From Hyaloscypha bicolor E (taxonomy: Eukaryota; Ascomycota; Leotiomycetes; Helotiales; Hyaloscyphaceae), in NCBI RefSeq assembly GCF_002865645.1, contig NW_020194558.1:868001-932000 (forward strand): a stretch of DNA of 64,000 nucleotides, given 5' to 3'. The position numbers were made by a program, and so were the translations under genes. Position 1 is the first letter of the stretch. Each line of letters opens with the position of its first letter. The notes beneath the pieces were generated by a model, which was given only the letters and a program-made list of their open reading frames with translations, was not told the origin of the DNA and searched no databases. Below are positions 11,426 to 24,039 of this stretch, piece after piece.

Positions 11426-12831
11426 TACGGCGAGGGCGAGGACTTTAACGTGCCGAAACACTCTGTCATTTTCTCTCTAGACAAGAGTCTTAAAAACCAA
11501 AATTGAGGCGATAGAAAAGGTGGAAGAGGAAGGAGATCAGGTCGCGACACTCCAATCCCCCAGCCTAGCCTGGAATTGAAGAGTGCTGGCCTAGGTTGAG
11601 ATATGGCGTTCGAACTGGCATCACACCTTCGGCCAACCAAAGCTATAACCCGAGATAAGGGCGCTCATACGCCCGAGGCATGGCTAGGAGATTTTGGGGT
11701 GGGGGGTTAATAATAAGATATATGCAGGCGCCGGGCGTCTTGGATGGGCTGGGATGGCAATTCTCAAGATATCTACTCTCAACGACATAGATCGAATCAT
11801 TGAAGCAAGTTCTACCTAATAATAGAACGAGAAGGCCACCCTCTAATATAGGCAGAACGGATCTAGGACAATTTGTGTCCAAAATCCAAATGAAGTTGTG
11901 ATTTACTCGACTTCGACTTTGCATGTTTAGCCAATTATAGTCTAGCCCTTACTAGTCTAACTATAAGCCGTAATAACCGTAACAAGACTCATGTATTTAG
12001 GCTCGTAACCTATTAATTCAAAGTAGAAGCGCTTGAAGAAAAATATTAAAAATTTAGCTTTTTTCTTAAATTTAATATATTTTAATACTTTTTTTACTTT
12101 ATTATAAGACTAATTAAAGAATATTTAAGTATAAGCTTTTTATTAAATATAAATTAATAATACTTTTTTAAATTAAGAAAATTTGTAACTTAAAAATAGC
12201 TTTAAAAAAGCCCAAATTTTTTATAATTAAGTCTCTAAAAGCCTATAAGATCTACTTTACCTATTAAAGAGCCAGCTATATGCAAACAAATTACTAACTT
12301 GGTATTATTAATAAATAACATATTTAAATTTAGACTAAAATACTTCTCTAGAAATTGTATTCTTTCCCGGCTTTTTACTATACTATTTCTAAGAAATAAC
12401 TGAGAGTTTTTGAGTTCTTTTGAGATAACTTTATTTGCTTTTGAGGAAATTTGATTTATAAATCGTTTTTAATATCTCTTTAGGCCTTTTTTCTGCTTTA
12501 GTATTAACTATAGTAGCGTGGAATCTACTAGCTTGTTATTCGAGAAGAGTAAATAATAAAGTTCAGTATATTTATCTGAGATATTATTACTAGAGCATTA
12601 TTAGTATTATTTTGCTATTGGAAATAGATCTTTATAAAATATTATAGCTAATATCGAGGGTAAGGCCTTTGCAATAAATATTTGAAGTCTCTTTACTCTT
12701 ATTGAGAAATAGATTAATTATCTTGATATCTCTTGCGAAGCTAGGCTCTGCTTTTGCCTTTACGAAGTGATAATATCTTTAAGCAGCCTTGCTAGATGGA
12801 AATAATATAGCCTTCCAATAGGGTTCCATAT
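11426..12831. other. Intergenic: unique sequence then RIP-like AT-rich block
   Basis: Bases 11426-11935 have ordinary composition and no supported gene. Bases about 11940-12780 are AT/TpA-rich with scattered short open frames only, consistent with an old RIP-mutated repeat. No terminal repeats could be recognised. Confidence 0.5.
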
Positions 12832-13492
12832 TTGGTAATAATGTCATCCGCGCTGGGTAAGCTACTGCTCTGGTACACGCCCCATGGGCTCTTCTTCGAG
12901 TGTCAACAAGAACTCTCCCGATCATACAGCCAGTCCCACCTTGCATTCGCTCGGGCGGGCTGCGATCTACAAGCACATTTGCGGCCCAGAGCATCATTCC
13001 GCTTCTCGAACAGCGATATCCTGGGCTTTTGGTATCCCGCCCTGGAAGTATATTCCGGCTAACATCTCACAAAACCCGAGCTGGACGCATTCTCGCTGTA
13101 GCGGGTCTAGCGAGGGAGGTCGGATCGATCCTCGCAAATCCAAGGCGTCTTCCGAGAACGAGATGCAGAACGAGGTTTACGTAGCCGGTCTGTGGCTTCG
13201 CGACATCCATCATGGCCTGCTGTGGGAAGAACATCACACCGCTGCACCATGTACCAGCAAAGTCGAAGAAGCGCCATCCTGGTCTTGGGCATCGCTTATC
13301 ACTCTGGTGCGCTGGCCGGGAAGCAGCAAGAGCACGAAAGGTACGTTCAGGGTTACGGGGATATGTTTCAAACGACAGAGAAGGCACGACATTCCTGATC
13401 ATCTCATCTTTGACGGCTACAGGCTCAGGCCGCTCAATCCGATGACCGAGGAACCAATCTTCAATCCAACCAACATGTTTCCTGCCGAATAG
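12832..13492 (+). pseudogene. HET (heterokaryon incompatibility) domain gene, C-terminal remnant
   Basis: Three overlapping frames together resemble the second half of a HET protein, which triggers cell death after fusion of incompatible strains. WYTPHGLFFECQQE (about 12871-12912) matches the conserved FxxxxxFWEC element. TRAGRILAVAGLAREVGS (about 13080-13135, another frame) matches the DRLPALSGLA element. YVAGLWLRDIHHGLLW and APSWSWASL (about 13179-13295, third frame) match the conserved GLW...LLW and PSWSWAS elements; this last frame ends at a stop near 13490. No phase-keeping introns were found to join the pieces, and the N-terminal HET core is missing upstream, where AT-rich DNA begins. 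It is most likely a broken gene. Confidence 0.65.
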
Positions 13493-13504
13493 GTTTACTC
13501 TCTA

Positions 13505-13604
13505 TCCCTTCGTCCGGTGAGACATTGCCACATTGGCGGCCGCACATGAATAAGGATATTCATGTGCGGCCGCCAATGTGGCAATGTCTCACCGGACGAA
13601 GGGA
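13505..13604. mobile_element. 100-bp perfect palindromic MITE (PiggyBac-family ends)
   Basis: Two 47-bp arms are exact inverted copies around a 6-bp centre (AAGGAT). The ends TCCCTTCGTCCGGTGAGACA are identical to those of the large PiggyBac-like element at 14883-24165. TA flanks both sides (13503-13504 and 13605-13606). It lies directly behind the HET remnant. There are no RIP-type differences between the arms, so it is either recent or too short for RIP. Confidence 0.9.
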
Positions 13605-13862
13605 TAAACAGTTACATGATTTCGGTAAAGGTCTTCATCCCCTATCCCGATACGGCTAGACCCGAACCCACTCCCACCAATTCTCGGTACTGTAGCTGGC
13701 TGCCTTAAGCTCGCACACGGCTTCTTACGGTAATCTCATTGGATCCTTCCACACTTGCGCCACCAACTGAGTCAGTCGAACTGACAGTGCTTGCAGTAGT
13801 AGTGTACCCGGGATTCCTCGGCCCGGCACGCATGTCCTGCATAACTTTAGTTGCTGCAAGTA

Positions 13863-14107
13863 CTCTCCCCCCTAAATAAATGTAACAGTGGGGCCAATCC
13901 CTGATATCAGTGCTCTGAATGGTTGAAACCCTGATCAGCCACCTAGCACTGTCCATCGCGAGGTCCTTCGAGAAGACGGTGGCTTTATTTATCTTACTAA
14001 GGCTTGTGATCCCATGGCAAAGGCTTGGAAGTAACTAGTACTATTTGCTGAATGGCAGCCACAGTATCCACTCTGGATCTACTGTTACATTTAATTAGGG
14101 GGGAGAG
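13863..14107. mobile_element. 245-bp MITE-like element with 26-bp inverted ends
   Basis: The left end CTCTCCCCCCTAAATAAATG and the right end form a 26-bp inverted repeat with one mismatch. Both sides are flanked by TA (13861-13862, 14108-14109). There is no coding capacity. The ends differ from the PiggyBac-like family, so this is a separate family; a Tc1/mariner-type TA duplication is plausible. Confidence 0.7.
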
Positions 14108-14252
14108 TACACAAACTGCATCGCTATGGGCCTATACCAGGACGGCAAGCCTCGCCATGGAACTCAGATGTTGCTGGACGGAGAGACACACTCTTTGAAA
14201 AACTTCCGGCTGCTGTTGCTTGCAAGCAAAGCATTGGATAATCAGGGCGTGG

Positions 14253-14260
14253 TCCGTAAT
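14253..14260. repeat. 8-bp target-site duplication (left) of hAT element
   Basis: TCCGTAAT here is repeated exactly at 24302-24309, on the far side of the nested insertion. Eight-base duplications are diagnostic of hAT transposons. Confidence 0.85.
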
Positions 14261-14849
14261 CAGTGTGGGCAAAAACTACTCAAGCTACTCAAGCTACTCT
14301 AGAGTAGTCTTGAGTAGAGTAGAGTAGAGTTTGAGTAGCGTAATATGGTACTTGAGTAGAGTAGAGTAGAGCACTACTCTAGAGTAACTCAAGAGTAGTC
14401 ACGTGCAAGTTATATAAATATAATAAATTAATATTTATTTAATTATTAACAAATAAATAAGGTATATATTAAGCAGTACTATATAATTTAAACTAGAGCT
14501 TATATAAGGCTACTTAAATACCACTTTTCTTCTATAAAAACCAGATTTCTCTCTCCGAAATCTTTCTTTTCCTGCTTTTTTTCTTCTCCTTTTACTTTTT
14601 CTAATTTGTCTTTAAATAACCCCAAGCTTTTTAAGTAAAATATTATCTTAATAGTACTCTTATTAAGTTTATTATATAATTTAAATAATAAGAGTACCTT
14701 GAGAGAAGAGTTTGCCCTTAATAGCTAAGGAAGCCTAAGAATATATTAAGGCTCTACCTTGCTTACCAAGCCTTGCCACTACTTAATTGGGCAGTTCAGT
14801 GGCACTAGACTCGGGCCATCCCGGAGCCTTACCTAATTAGGCTAGCATG

Positions 14850-14880
14850 TCACGTGTAACATCACGTGTAGTATCACGTG
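14850..14880. repeat. Triplicated CACGTG-containing short repeat
   Basis: TCACGTGTA-like units occur three times in 31 bp immediately left of the PiggyBac-like element. Each contains a palindromic CACGTG. They belong to the hAT shell or its target; no function can be assigned. Confidence 0.5.
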
Positions 14881-16303
14881 TATCCCTTCGTCCGGTGAGA
14901 CATTACTAGCGTGGGCAGGGGGGGGGGGGGGGGTCCCGTACTAAACAGGGGAGGCTTGCCTGGCTAGCGGGGCATAATTTTATGTATCTTTACATACAAA
15001 TTTATTAGTAAGCTACCTTATTTGAATGATATCGTACCTAGTAGTCCCCCTCTCTATATATTGGTATATTACAAAATTTATATCCCTTACTTAATCTCTT
15101 TGCTATACCCTTTATTCCTTTCTTTAGGATCTTTCGCATTTTAATTAGTATGAATACCATGTATAAGTGCCTTGTTTGGGACGCTTTTCCCAGTAGTATA
15201 AGTAACAAAGATCGGGATTAAATACCCTCTTGCCCCCTAGCCCTACTTGTAAACTCCTTAGCTTTGCCTTCTCAGAATATGCTAAAAGCTTATAATAAAG
15301 CTCGGTTCGAAATTGCAAGTACGTAAGAGGGCGTTTCTCTATTATACTTAATTAATAAAGCCTATAGCCATTTATATAAGCTACCTTAATTAGCTAGTAA
15401 AACAAGGGCTACTAATTCCTAAGGGTAGGCTTGTGACTCTCGTATACTTCCCTGAATTGGTTTGTAATATCCACCCCTCCTATATATTAATTATAATTAT
15501 TAATAAAGCTAGGAATCTGAAGCTCCTTTATTAGTATTTTGCCAAAAACCTCCCGTATGATTTGCCTATTTATAGACGTCTTTACAGGACGTCTTCTCTC
15601 TTTTACTCCCTAGTTCTCTGCTTTATTTACGGTATAGATATTACTTAAAGCTAAGATAATACTATTATCTTGCCAAGCTAAGTAAAGGATATCCTGAACT
15701 ACTACTATAAGTAAGGTATTTCATTCTAGCTTTATAGCAAACCGATTTTTAATTACTGATAATTCCGGTGGAAATAGCTTATATAGGCAAGTAATATCTA
15801 CTATACTAAATTTACAGGCTTATAGCTCTAAAAATAAGGGTATAGAGATAAAGTAATTATTGAGGTATATTATAAGGTAATAGTATGAGAGGGAAAGTAC
15901 CAGATTTCGTACGAGAGAACCGGTATTTATAAGGCTTAGATAGAAAGTCATTTTTTGGAGCCCCTTCTCTCGTAAGCTCTAAGTCTAATTATATATATAT
16001 CCGTAATCCGTAAGTCTATAGATCTTATATCCTTATTTAATTAGCTTTTTGGGTATCTTATATATATATAAGAATCTAAAATAATTAGTAGAGTAGCAGG
16101 GTAAAAAAGAAGGAAATATACCTGCTAAAGTACCGTATTATAAGTTCGTTTATACTAATATTAGAAGAAGGAAAGTATAAAAGCTAATAGGAAGCTTATA
16201 TAGAGGAAGCAAGAGGTTTAAGCTTATATTACTAAAACTTATTATTTAGTAAATAATACCTATTTTGCATATTATTTTCAGGGTACGAGATATAGTAATA
16301 CTA

Positions 16304-16606
16304 TATAATAGGCATACGTAATAGTATATAGACAGGTATTAGATATTATAGATCTAGTTTCCTATTTTGGGTATAGCTTGCGATTGGAATTATATGAATC
16401 ATATAGGATTTCCTAATTAAGTAAAGGGCTTTGCATACCTGGCTAAGTACTAGGGAATATATAGGAAGACACTTCTAGCTTTGGAAAGGGTATTAATTAG
16501 TCTCTTATTAGAATTAATTCTTGGAATTAGTTATACTTATAAGTATTACTCCGTAGCTTATTTACCTTAACTACTTATATATTACCCTGCTATTACGTGC
16601 CTTATA
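16304..16606 (+). repeat. 5' LTR of the Ty3/Gypsy element
   Basis: 303 bp, the same length as the 3' LTR at 22994-23296, and differing from it almost only by C-to-T and G-to-A changes. The flanking TACTA (16299-16303) matches TACTG (23297-23301), one RIP-type difference from a perfect 5-bp target duplication. The TG start has become TA by RIP. Confidence 0.92.
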
Positions 16607-16639
16607 TTCTAATTAATCCAATCTTCGGGGAGCAGTTCA

Positions 16640-17900
16640 TTACGAGGTAGTCAAGCCATTAATAGACAAAACCACTAATAGCTAGAGTATTAACCAGAAG
16701 AAGCGCCTTTACTATTACTAGGGCGACCCAGTCGGGTATTCAGGGAAGCGCCCAGTTAGCCACTCTAGCTACCGCCTAATTAGGAGAAGGAAGTAGAACT
16801 CAGATACCCCCAGAACTAGCTAGCAGGATAATAATAACGGAGAAGCTAGCGGCGGCTCGTTATTACATTACTGAGTTAGAAGCAGAGATATAATAGAGGA
16901 AGGATCTAGAGGATTTAGAAGCTCAGATTCGCTATCTTGAGGATATTTAGGTACCTATTATAGAACCTATTATACTACCGGCGGTATATTTAGTTTATAG
17001 GGCTCTAAAAACCCGAGAATTACTAACCTATAAGAGAAAGAGTATTAAGGAAGCCCAGGACTTCTTCTACTAGGCAAAGCTAAAATAGTATAAAAACGGC
17101 GGGATTACCTGGATTATAGATATAGTAAAGGTTATATATTATGCTTCCTGCTTTAAGAATATAGCCAGGAATATCTGGAAATATAGGGAGTAATTAGTAG
17201 GTATTAATACTACGGATTAGGAGACCTTTATTAAGTTTATAAAGAATTCTATCTTGGATCTAGAGAATTATAGTAATAATGCCCTTGCCAAGTTCAAAGA
17301 TATAAAATAGTAGCTAGGTTAGAGTATCCAAAGCTTCGTATCCTACTTAGATAGCCTATTAGATAACTTGGGATATACGGGTTTATTACGAGAGCGAGAT
17401 AACTTATTTAGTAGCTTGAGGCAGGAGATTCGGGATAAGATTAATTACTAAAAAAATACTTTACGAGAAAGAGAGAAGCTTATTTCTATAGCTATAAGAA
17501 TCGAGAATAACTTAAACCAGTCTACTTAACGGGAATATAATAATAAGCTAACGGGTTAATAAAAGAAAGGAAATTAGAGAAAAGAGAAAGGGAATAATAA
17601 AGAGAAACGGAAGAGAAATATATTCCCGTTATAAGGTTTATATAACCAGGGTAGCAAAAGTATAGTAACGGGATCTAATATAGTACCCGTATTAGGATCT
17701 ATAAGACCGGGTATAACTTGCTTTACTTACTAGAAAGAGAGTTACTATACTATTACCTGCCTAAATCGGGGAAAACCGACTTGCTATAACTATAATAAGT
17801 CTGGCTATAAGATATATAAGTACCCAGAACTAAAGAAGCCGGGAAACGGGTATACCCCGTAATAGTTATACTTATTTATATTATAGAGGGCAAGGCCCCT
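16640..17900 (+). pseudogene. gag region with decayed zinc knuckles
   Basis: Fragments of a Gag-like protein are interrupted by TAG/TAA codons. Around 17704-17860 two CCHC-like knuckles can be read, including TCLNRGKPTCYNYNKSGYKI, now with some Cys positions changed. Gag would have packaged the element's RNA. No intact frame remains. Confidence 0.65.
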
Positions 17901-17919
17901 AAAACGAGAATAGTAATTA

Positions 17920-20900
17920 AGATTACTATTAAGGCAAGAAAAGGTAGGCAAAGAATTAGAGTATTAGTTAACTCGGGTATAGAGGCTAATTATATAAAGA
18001 GAAGGTTAGCCTTAGATATAGGTATTCCGTTAATATTAAGGGTAACTCTCTTATTCTTACTAGAAAGAAAAAGAATTTATTTATATAAAGATTATATTCT
18101 TAGGATTATTACCGAGGATATACTAGGGAACTAAAGAAAGGCTAATATATATTTTATATTATATAATTTTAATCTGAACTATATTAATATAATACTTGAA
18201 TTCCTATAGCTTTACTAGGTCAATTCCCTAATTTCCTTTAGGGAAGTAATATAGAGATACTAGATTTAATTATAGAAGATTAAAGTTCTAAATACTAGGA
18301 AGTTTACTAAAGTAATAAAGTATAAGGCATATGTTTTTCTATTAATCGCCTATCCTATAATAAATAGCTAAAGAATTGCCGCTATTACTATAAACGGGAT
18401 AGCTATACTTCCTAGGAAGTATTAGGACCTTCTCCGAATATTCTCTATAGAGGCTATAGGCATATTACCCGACTACTATATAATAGAGTATTATATAGAT
18501 CTGGAACCAGGATCCTAATTACTATATAGTCCTATATATGTTTTATTAGAAAGGAAGCTTAAAGTCCTTTGGGAATATCTTAATACTAGCTTAGAAAAGA
18601 GGTAAATTCGTTATTTTATTAGCCTAGCTAGTACTCTAATTATATTTATTCTAAAGAAAGAAGGCGGCCTATATCTATATATTAATTACCGGGATCTAAA
18701 CAGGATTACTATTAAGAATCAAATACTATTACTACTTATTAGTAAGATAATAGATAGGCTTTATAGAATAAAGGTATATATAAAGCTAGATTTAAAGAAT
18801 ACTTACTATTAGTTATAAATACAGGAGGGTAATAAATAGAAGACGGTATTCCGAATATATTATAGATATTTTAAGTACTATATTATATTCTTTGGACTAT
18901 CTAATACTCCGGTAATATTTCAGGCATATATTAACTATATACTAGTAGGCCTTATAAATATTATTTATATGATTTATTTAGATAATATTTTAATTTATTT
19001 AAAGGACCTAGAATAACATATAATAGCGGTCCAATATATACTCGAGTAGTTATAGTAATACTAGCTCTTTATAAACTTGGTAAAATACGAGTTTAATATA
19101 GAGAGAATAGAGTTCCTGGGATTTATAATTAGCCCAGATAGTATAGAAATAGAGGCTAGCCGGGTTATAGCTATTAGGGAATAGCTAGCTCTAAAGAATA
19201 ATATCCGAGAAGTCCAAGTATTTCTGGGTTTTACTAACTTTTACTAGAGGTTTATTTATAAATACTTTAGGGTAGTAAAAGAATTAACTAATTTACTAAA
19301 AACTAGTAGAAAACTATTATATTAGTTTAGCTAGACAAATGAGGCAGATAAGGCTTTTAGAGAACTATAAATTATATTTATAATAGTACTAATTCTTTAT
19401 TATTTTGACTTAGCCTTAAAGATTTATATAGAAATAGATACTTTAGGATTCGTAGTTATAGGTATGATTTCCTAGCTCTTTAGTAAGAGAGCAGAAGCCA
19501 GGTAGCACCCTATTACTTTCTATTTAAAAAAGATAACTATAATTAAAAATAGATATGAGACATATAATTCTAAACTCTTGGCTATTATTCTAGTATTTTA
19601 TACTTAGTAGTATTACCTAGTATATATCCGGTATACTATTATTATTAAGATAGATTATAATAACTTAAAATACTTTATAACTAAGAGAAAACTAAATAGT
19701 TAATAAATAAGATAGGTAAAGAAGCTAGCTGCCTTTAACTTTATTTTAGAATACCGGCCGGGATATAGTAATTCTGCTAATAGGCTATTAAGGAGGCCAG
19801 ACTTTATAGTAGGTATAGATAAAGATATTTTACTACCTATACTTTATAATAAGCTATAGAATATAGAATAGAGAACCTTATAAGTAGTAGTAATAGGATA
19901 CTATACTATTCCTATAATACCGTAATATAAGGCCTAGGAGAGAGAAGGTAGGTATTCCTTAATTAGCGAGATACTAAGGAATTCCGAAGAGGAAGTTTAT
20001 TTTAGTAACGGAGTAATACCGGAGATACTATTACTTGAGCCTATTACTAGTATAGCTAGTTATAAATAGTATATACTACGGATTCTAGCTATATGGGTAG
20101 CTAGATCCGAAATAGTATATAAGGAAAGCAGAAAGATATTACTTAAACTACTATTATAGTATTAAAGGCTCGATCTATTAGTATAATACTAGTAATATAA
20201 ATAGTTCTTAAAAGGGACCTCTACTAGAGCTATTAAGACTTGGGAACTTGATATATCTAGGTTATTAAGATATTGGGGTACTATCTATATACTAAATAAG
20301 CCGGCTCTCAAAGAAGAATTACTATAAGCTAACTATAATAATCCTATAGGTAGGTATTTTAGTACTAGTAAGATACTAGAGATCCTCTAGAGAAAGTACT
20401 TCTGGTAAAGTATAAGAAAGAATATAAAAGACTATATTAGAACTTATCCTATATATTAATAAACTAAGGTAAAAAAATATCTGCCATATAGTATACTTAG
20501 TTTATTCTTTCTTTCCTCCAAGCCATAGTAAGAAATTACTATAGACTTTATTACGGGGCTACCTCTTTCTAGGTTTCGTAGTAAAATATATAATTCTATA
20601 TTTATTATTATTAATAGATATACGAAAATAGTATAATATATTCCGACTACTAAGGAAGTCTCGGCTCCTGAGCTAGCGGAGCTATTTATATATCATATTA
20701 TTAAAGACTTTGGTATACCTATAGATATAACTTCTAATAAAAGATCTGTCTTTATAAGCAAGTTCTAGTTAAGTCTATACTTCTACTTAAAGATTTAATA
20801 ATAGCTAAGTATAGTATTTCACCTGTAAACTAATAGATAAATGGAGAATCTGAACCAAACTCTAGAATAATACTTGAGGTACTATACTAGCTACTAGTAG

Positions 20901-21590
20901 AATAACTAGATAGTAAAGCTTACTCTTATAGAATTTATATATAATAACTCTATATATTTAATAATAGAAATATCCCTATTCTATACCTTATATGAATTCT
21001 ATTCTAGTATTAAACTATATATTAAGGATAATATTCCAAAAAAAGAAATACTAGTAGTATAGGAAAGAGTATAAAGGATTTAAGTAGAACGGGAGGTACT
21101 AGAGAAATAATAGCAAGAAGTAGTAAATATATAGAAAAAGTACTATAATAAGAAATATATTAATAAGAAGTTCAAGATATATAATAAAGTCATACTTTAT
21201 ATAAAGAATATTTAATAGCTATAACCTAGTATAAAGCTAGCGAATAAATATCTCGGCCCTTTTAAAGTTCTGGAAGTTATAGGAATATATAGACAGGTAT
21301 ATTACTTGGAATTACTACTATTATATTAGATCTATAATATTTTCTATATTTCTCTCTTAGAACCATAGTACCTGCAAACTAGTACTATAGTAGAACCAGA
21401 GCCGGTCGAGATCGAGGGTAAAGAGGAATTCAAGGTAGAATCTATTATAGCCTATAAGGAAGACAGAAAAGGAAGGAAATATCTCGTTTATTAGAAGGGC
21501 TACTTACCGGCAAATAATATATGGGAATTACTAAGTAATCTAGAGAATATAGCTCAAGAATTACAAGAATACTTGGAAAAAAGTAATATT
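17920..21590 (+). pseudogene. Decayed gypsy pol: protease, RT, RNase H, integrase, chromodomain
   Basis: The protease active site reads VLVNSGIEANYIKRRLALDI (about 17957-18015), with the catalytic DSGAE changed to NSGIE by G-to-A and C-to-T. RT is readable at about 18600-19015: GGLYLYINYRDLNRITIKN, then KLDLKNTYY, then IYLDNILIYL, where the YLDD catalytic pair has become YLDN. RNase H follows (about 19380-19820). Integrase core fragments appear at about 20520-21010 (PELAELFIYHIIKDFGIP). A chromodomain ends the protein at about 21405-21590 (KYLVY*KGYLPANNIWE, Trp to stop). A chromodomain marks a chromovirus, whose integrase is thought to target heterochromatin. Confidence 0.88.
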
Positions 21591-22993
21591 ATAATACTAT
21601 TAGCCAAACGGAGATATAAAAGATAAATGCTTTTATTAGGAAACTATTAAAAAATCATATATTTATTCTTAGAAAAACCATATAAAAATTATTAAAAACT
21701 CTAATTTCTATACCTTATAAATACCTTACTCTTATAACTACTCTCTATTATTCTTATTATTATTCTTATTAGAATTCTCTCGAGAAACAGGTAGTAAATT
21801 GGCCTATAAAGCTATTAGCCATTAGTAAGAAATGAGGAAGAAGTAAGCTTACTTAATACTAAAGAATATTAACTATACTATTAAGAGTACTTTATACTTG
21901 CGCTAAGCTAGTAAGAATTACTTAACTTATTCCTTGGATTATTAGGGGAATCCATTAGCCTCGAATAATAGCTTTAATATAAGAAGTATATATAGTTTAA
22001 TATAGAAGAAAGGCAGTAATAGCCTTCTTTCTTTCGGGCAAAAAATAGGGAAAATACTTATATATATTAATGGCTTAAAGAAGGCAGTTTAACTATATTA
22101 TATATACTTAAGGAACCTTAGATAGTATTAGAATAAGAAATAAAAGAAGAAATTTATAACTTATAGGATTATACTTCTTATTCTTAGAGCGGCAGTAATT
22201 ATATACCGAGTAATTATTACTCTTAATATAAGTAAGGTCGGGAAACTTAGTAATATTCTTGGAATATTAAAGATAGTAAGGGCAAATTAAGGATATAGGA
22301 ATATTAGCTAAACGGGTAGTAATAGGCTAATAAGTACTAAGAGAAGTATTTATCTTAATAGATAAAGAAGTAAAAAAGGGAATTAGAAAGGGACTTAAAT
22401 AAAGCTTAAATAAGGCTTAAAGGAGCTTAAAGGAGCTTGAAGAAGGCTTGAAGAAGGAAGGCAAGGGATAAGGAGGAGCTGGGTACGGTATTATGGTTAA
22501 GGAAAAGGAAGGTTAGTTAGTAGGAAAAGGAAGGCCTTTTTATAATATTCTCTTCCCGAATAGTAATCGCAAATTCGGAACCGGCTCTATACCAGGAATA
22601 CCTAGAAAATTCCAAAAAAGGGATTTATGAATAAACCAGAAGATCAGATTAACTTTTCCAAGCTCTTAGGCCTATAGAGTAATAATTTATTCGCAAATAG
22701 AGGCTAAGTTAGGATTTACGAACTAATTAGGAGATCGGATAAGCTTTATGTCCGATAGTATATACTATATTCGTATTACCTTTGCGAGGGGAAATCGCCA
22801 GAGGCGATTTGCGAACTAGCTAAGAAGGGTTAGTAAACTATATTCTTAACTCCATTACCTGGCGTAATGATAGGGCAATTATAGGGAGTCTTTGGAGAAA
22901 GCTAGCGGCCAGGAAAGTTTTAGGGGGACATTTGTAAAGCTATTTGCAGTTTTCCCAGGCCTCTTGGGGACAAGGGCCCAGAGGGGGGATTAA

Positions 22994-23296
22994 TGTAATG
23001 GGCATACGTGATGGCGTATGGACAGGTGTCAGATGTCGTAGATCTAGTTTCCTATTTTGGGTATAGCTTGTAATCGGAATTATATAGATCGCATGGGATT
23101 TCCTAATTAAGTAAAGGGCTTCGCATGCCTGGCTAAGTACTAGGGAATATATAGGAAGACGCTCCTAGCTTTGGAAGGGGCATTAATTAGTCTCTTGTTG
23201 GAATCAATTCTTGGAATCAGTTACACTTGCAAGCGTTACTCCGCAGCTTACTTACCTTGACTACTTGTGCATTACCCTGCTATTACGTGCCTTATA
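22994..23296 (+). repeat. 3' LTR of the Ty3/Gypsy element
   Basis: 303 bp, starting TGTAATGGGCATACG and ending CCTTATA. It keeps many CpA/TpG sites lost from the 5' LTR and thus approximates the pre-RIP sequence. Confidence 0.92.
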
Positions 23297-23559
23297 TACT
23301 GCTTGATTTGCTTAAAGCGGCAGAGCAATATATGGTTTGTAATTAAGTATAGAGAACCTTTATTAATATCTGAATTCTAGTATATCTTAACTTGAGGCTT
23401 ATTATATATACCCATATATATAATTATACCGAGAAACACATATAATTCCTCTAGTAGTAAGTCTGTCTATTCTCGTACCCTTTCCTCCTTTATATATAGC
23501 CTTTATATATTCGCATATTGATTGGTATTCGCAGTAATGATCTGGAAAAGCTTGCGGGT

Positions 23560-24039
23560 AAAGAACAGGCTAAAGTAATCGAATGGGTGTGCTTTTGGAG
23601 GGAAGGTAGGAGGTAAAATCGCTCGTGCGTGTGACGGCGCTGGCTGGGGGCCAAAGGGGGGTGGCTATCACATGACTGGTTTCACCTAGCTAGCCGGCGT
23701 TTCAGTGGTTTTAGCTAGTATTTCCCTCCTTTTATCCCCTTTCCTTCTCTCTCTCCTTCTTCTCCTTAGCTTAGTATTCTCAATACATGGGATTTTCCTG
23801 GATCTTTGAGCCTTTGTACCATTGCCTCGATCCCGCCGTCACAGTGCGGACTGTTCAGGTTCGGGTTAAAAGGGCTCAAAAGCGACGTTCGTGATTGGTC
23901 CAAGTTTAGAAAGTATATTCGCAAGGGATTGGGTGTTTTTTGGCCCTTTGGGCTGTGGAGATGGGCTAGAAGAAGGGTCTATTGCATGCATGAGCGCGTA
24001 CTAAAAGGGCATTCTTGGACGCGATTTCATCCACGCGAT
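23560..24039. other. PiggyBac-like element: N-terminal/5' region, partly unmutated
   Basis: Normal GC content returns here inside the nest. About 23632-23845 is the family region also found inverted at 518-711. About 23850-24039 has an open plus frame (to 24051) without known motifs; it runs antisense to the transposase and into the terminal repeat, so I do not call it a gene. Confidence 0.5.

Larger units (their letters stand above)
16304..23296 (+). mobile_element. Ty3/Gypsy chromovirus retrotransposon, RIP-degraded
   Basis: A 6,993-bp element with 303-bp LTRs and a 5-bp duplication, inserted in the PiggyBac-like transposon in the orientation opposite to its gene. Despite many stops, the plus strand preserves the gypsy order: gag with zinc knuckles, protease, reverse transcriptase, RNase H, integrase and chromodomain. 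A purine-rich tract (GAGGGGGG, 22981-22988) lies just before the 3' LTR. RIP is heavy from 16.3 to about 22.4 kb and much lighter in the last 800 bp. Confidence 0.93.

Noticed and set aside
13705..13956. 83-codon minus-strand frame starting at an ATG
   Set aside because: Its 5' end lies inside the MITE-like element at 13863-14107, it has no family features, and it is unlikely to be a gene.
14918..14933. Run of 16 G as a possible structural (quadruplex) element
   Set aside because: The right terminal repeat has only 8 in the same place, so it is a slippage-prone homopolymer in the inverted repeat rather than a conserved structure.
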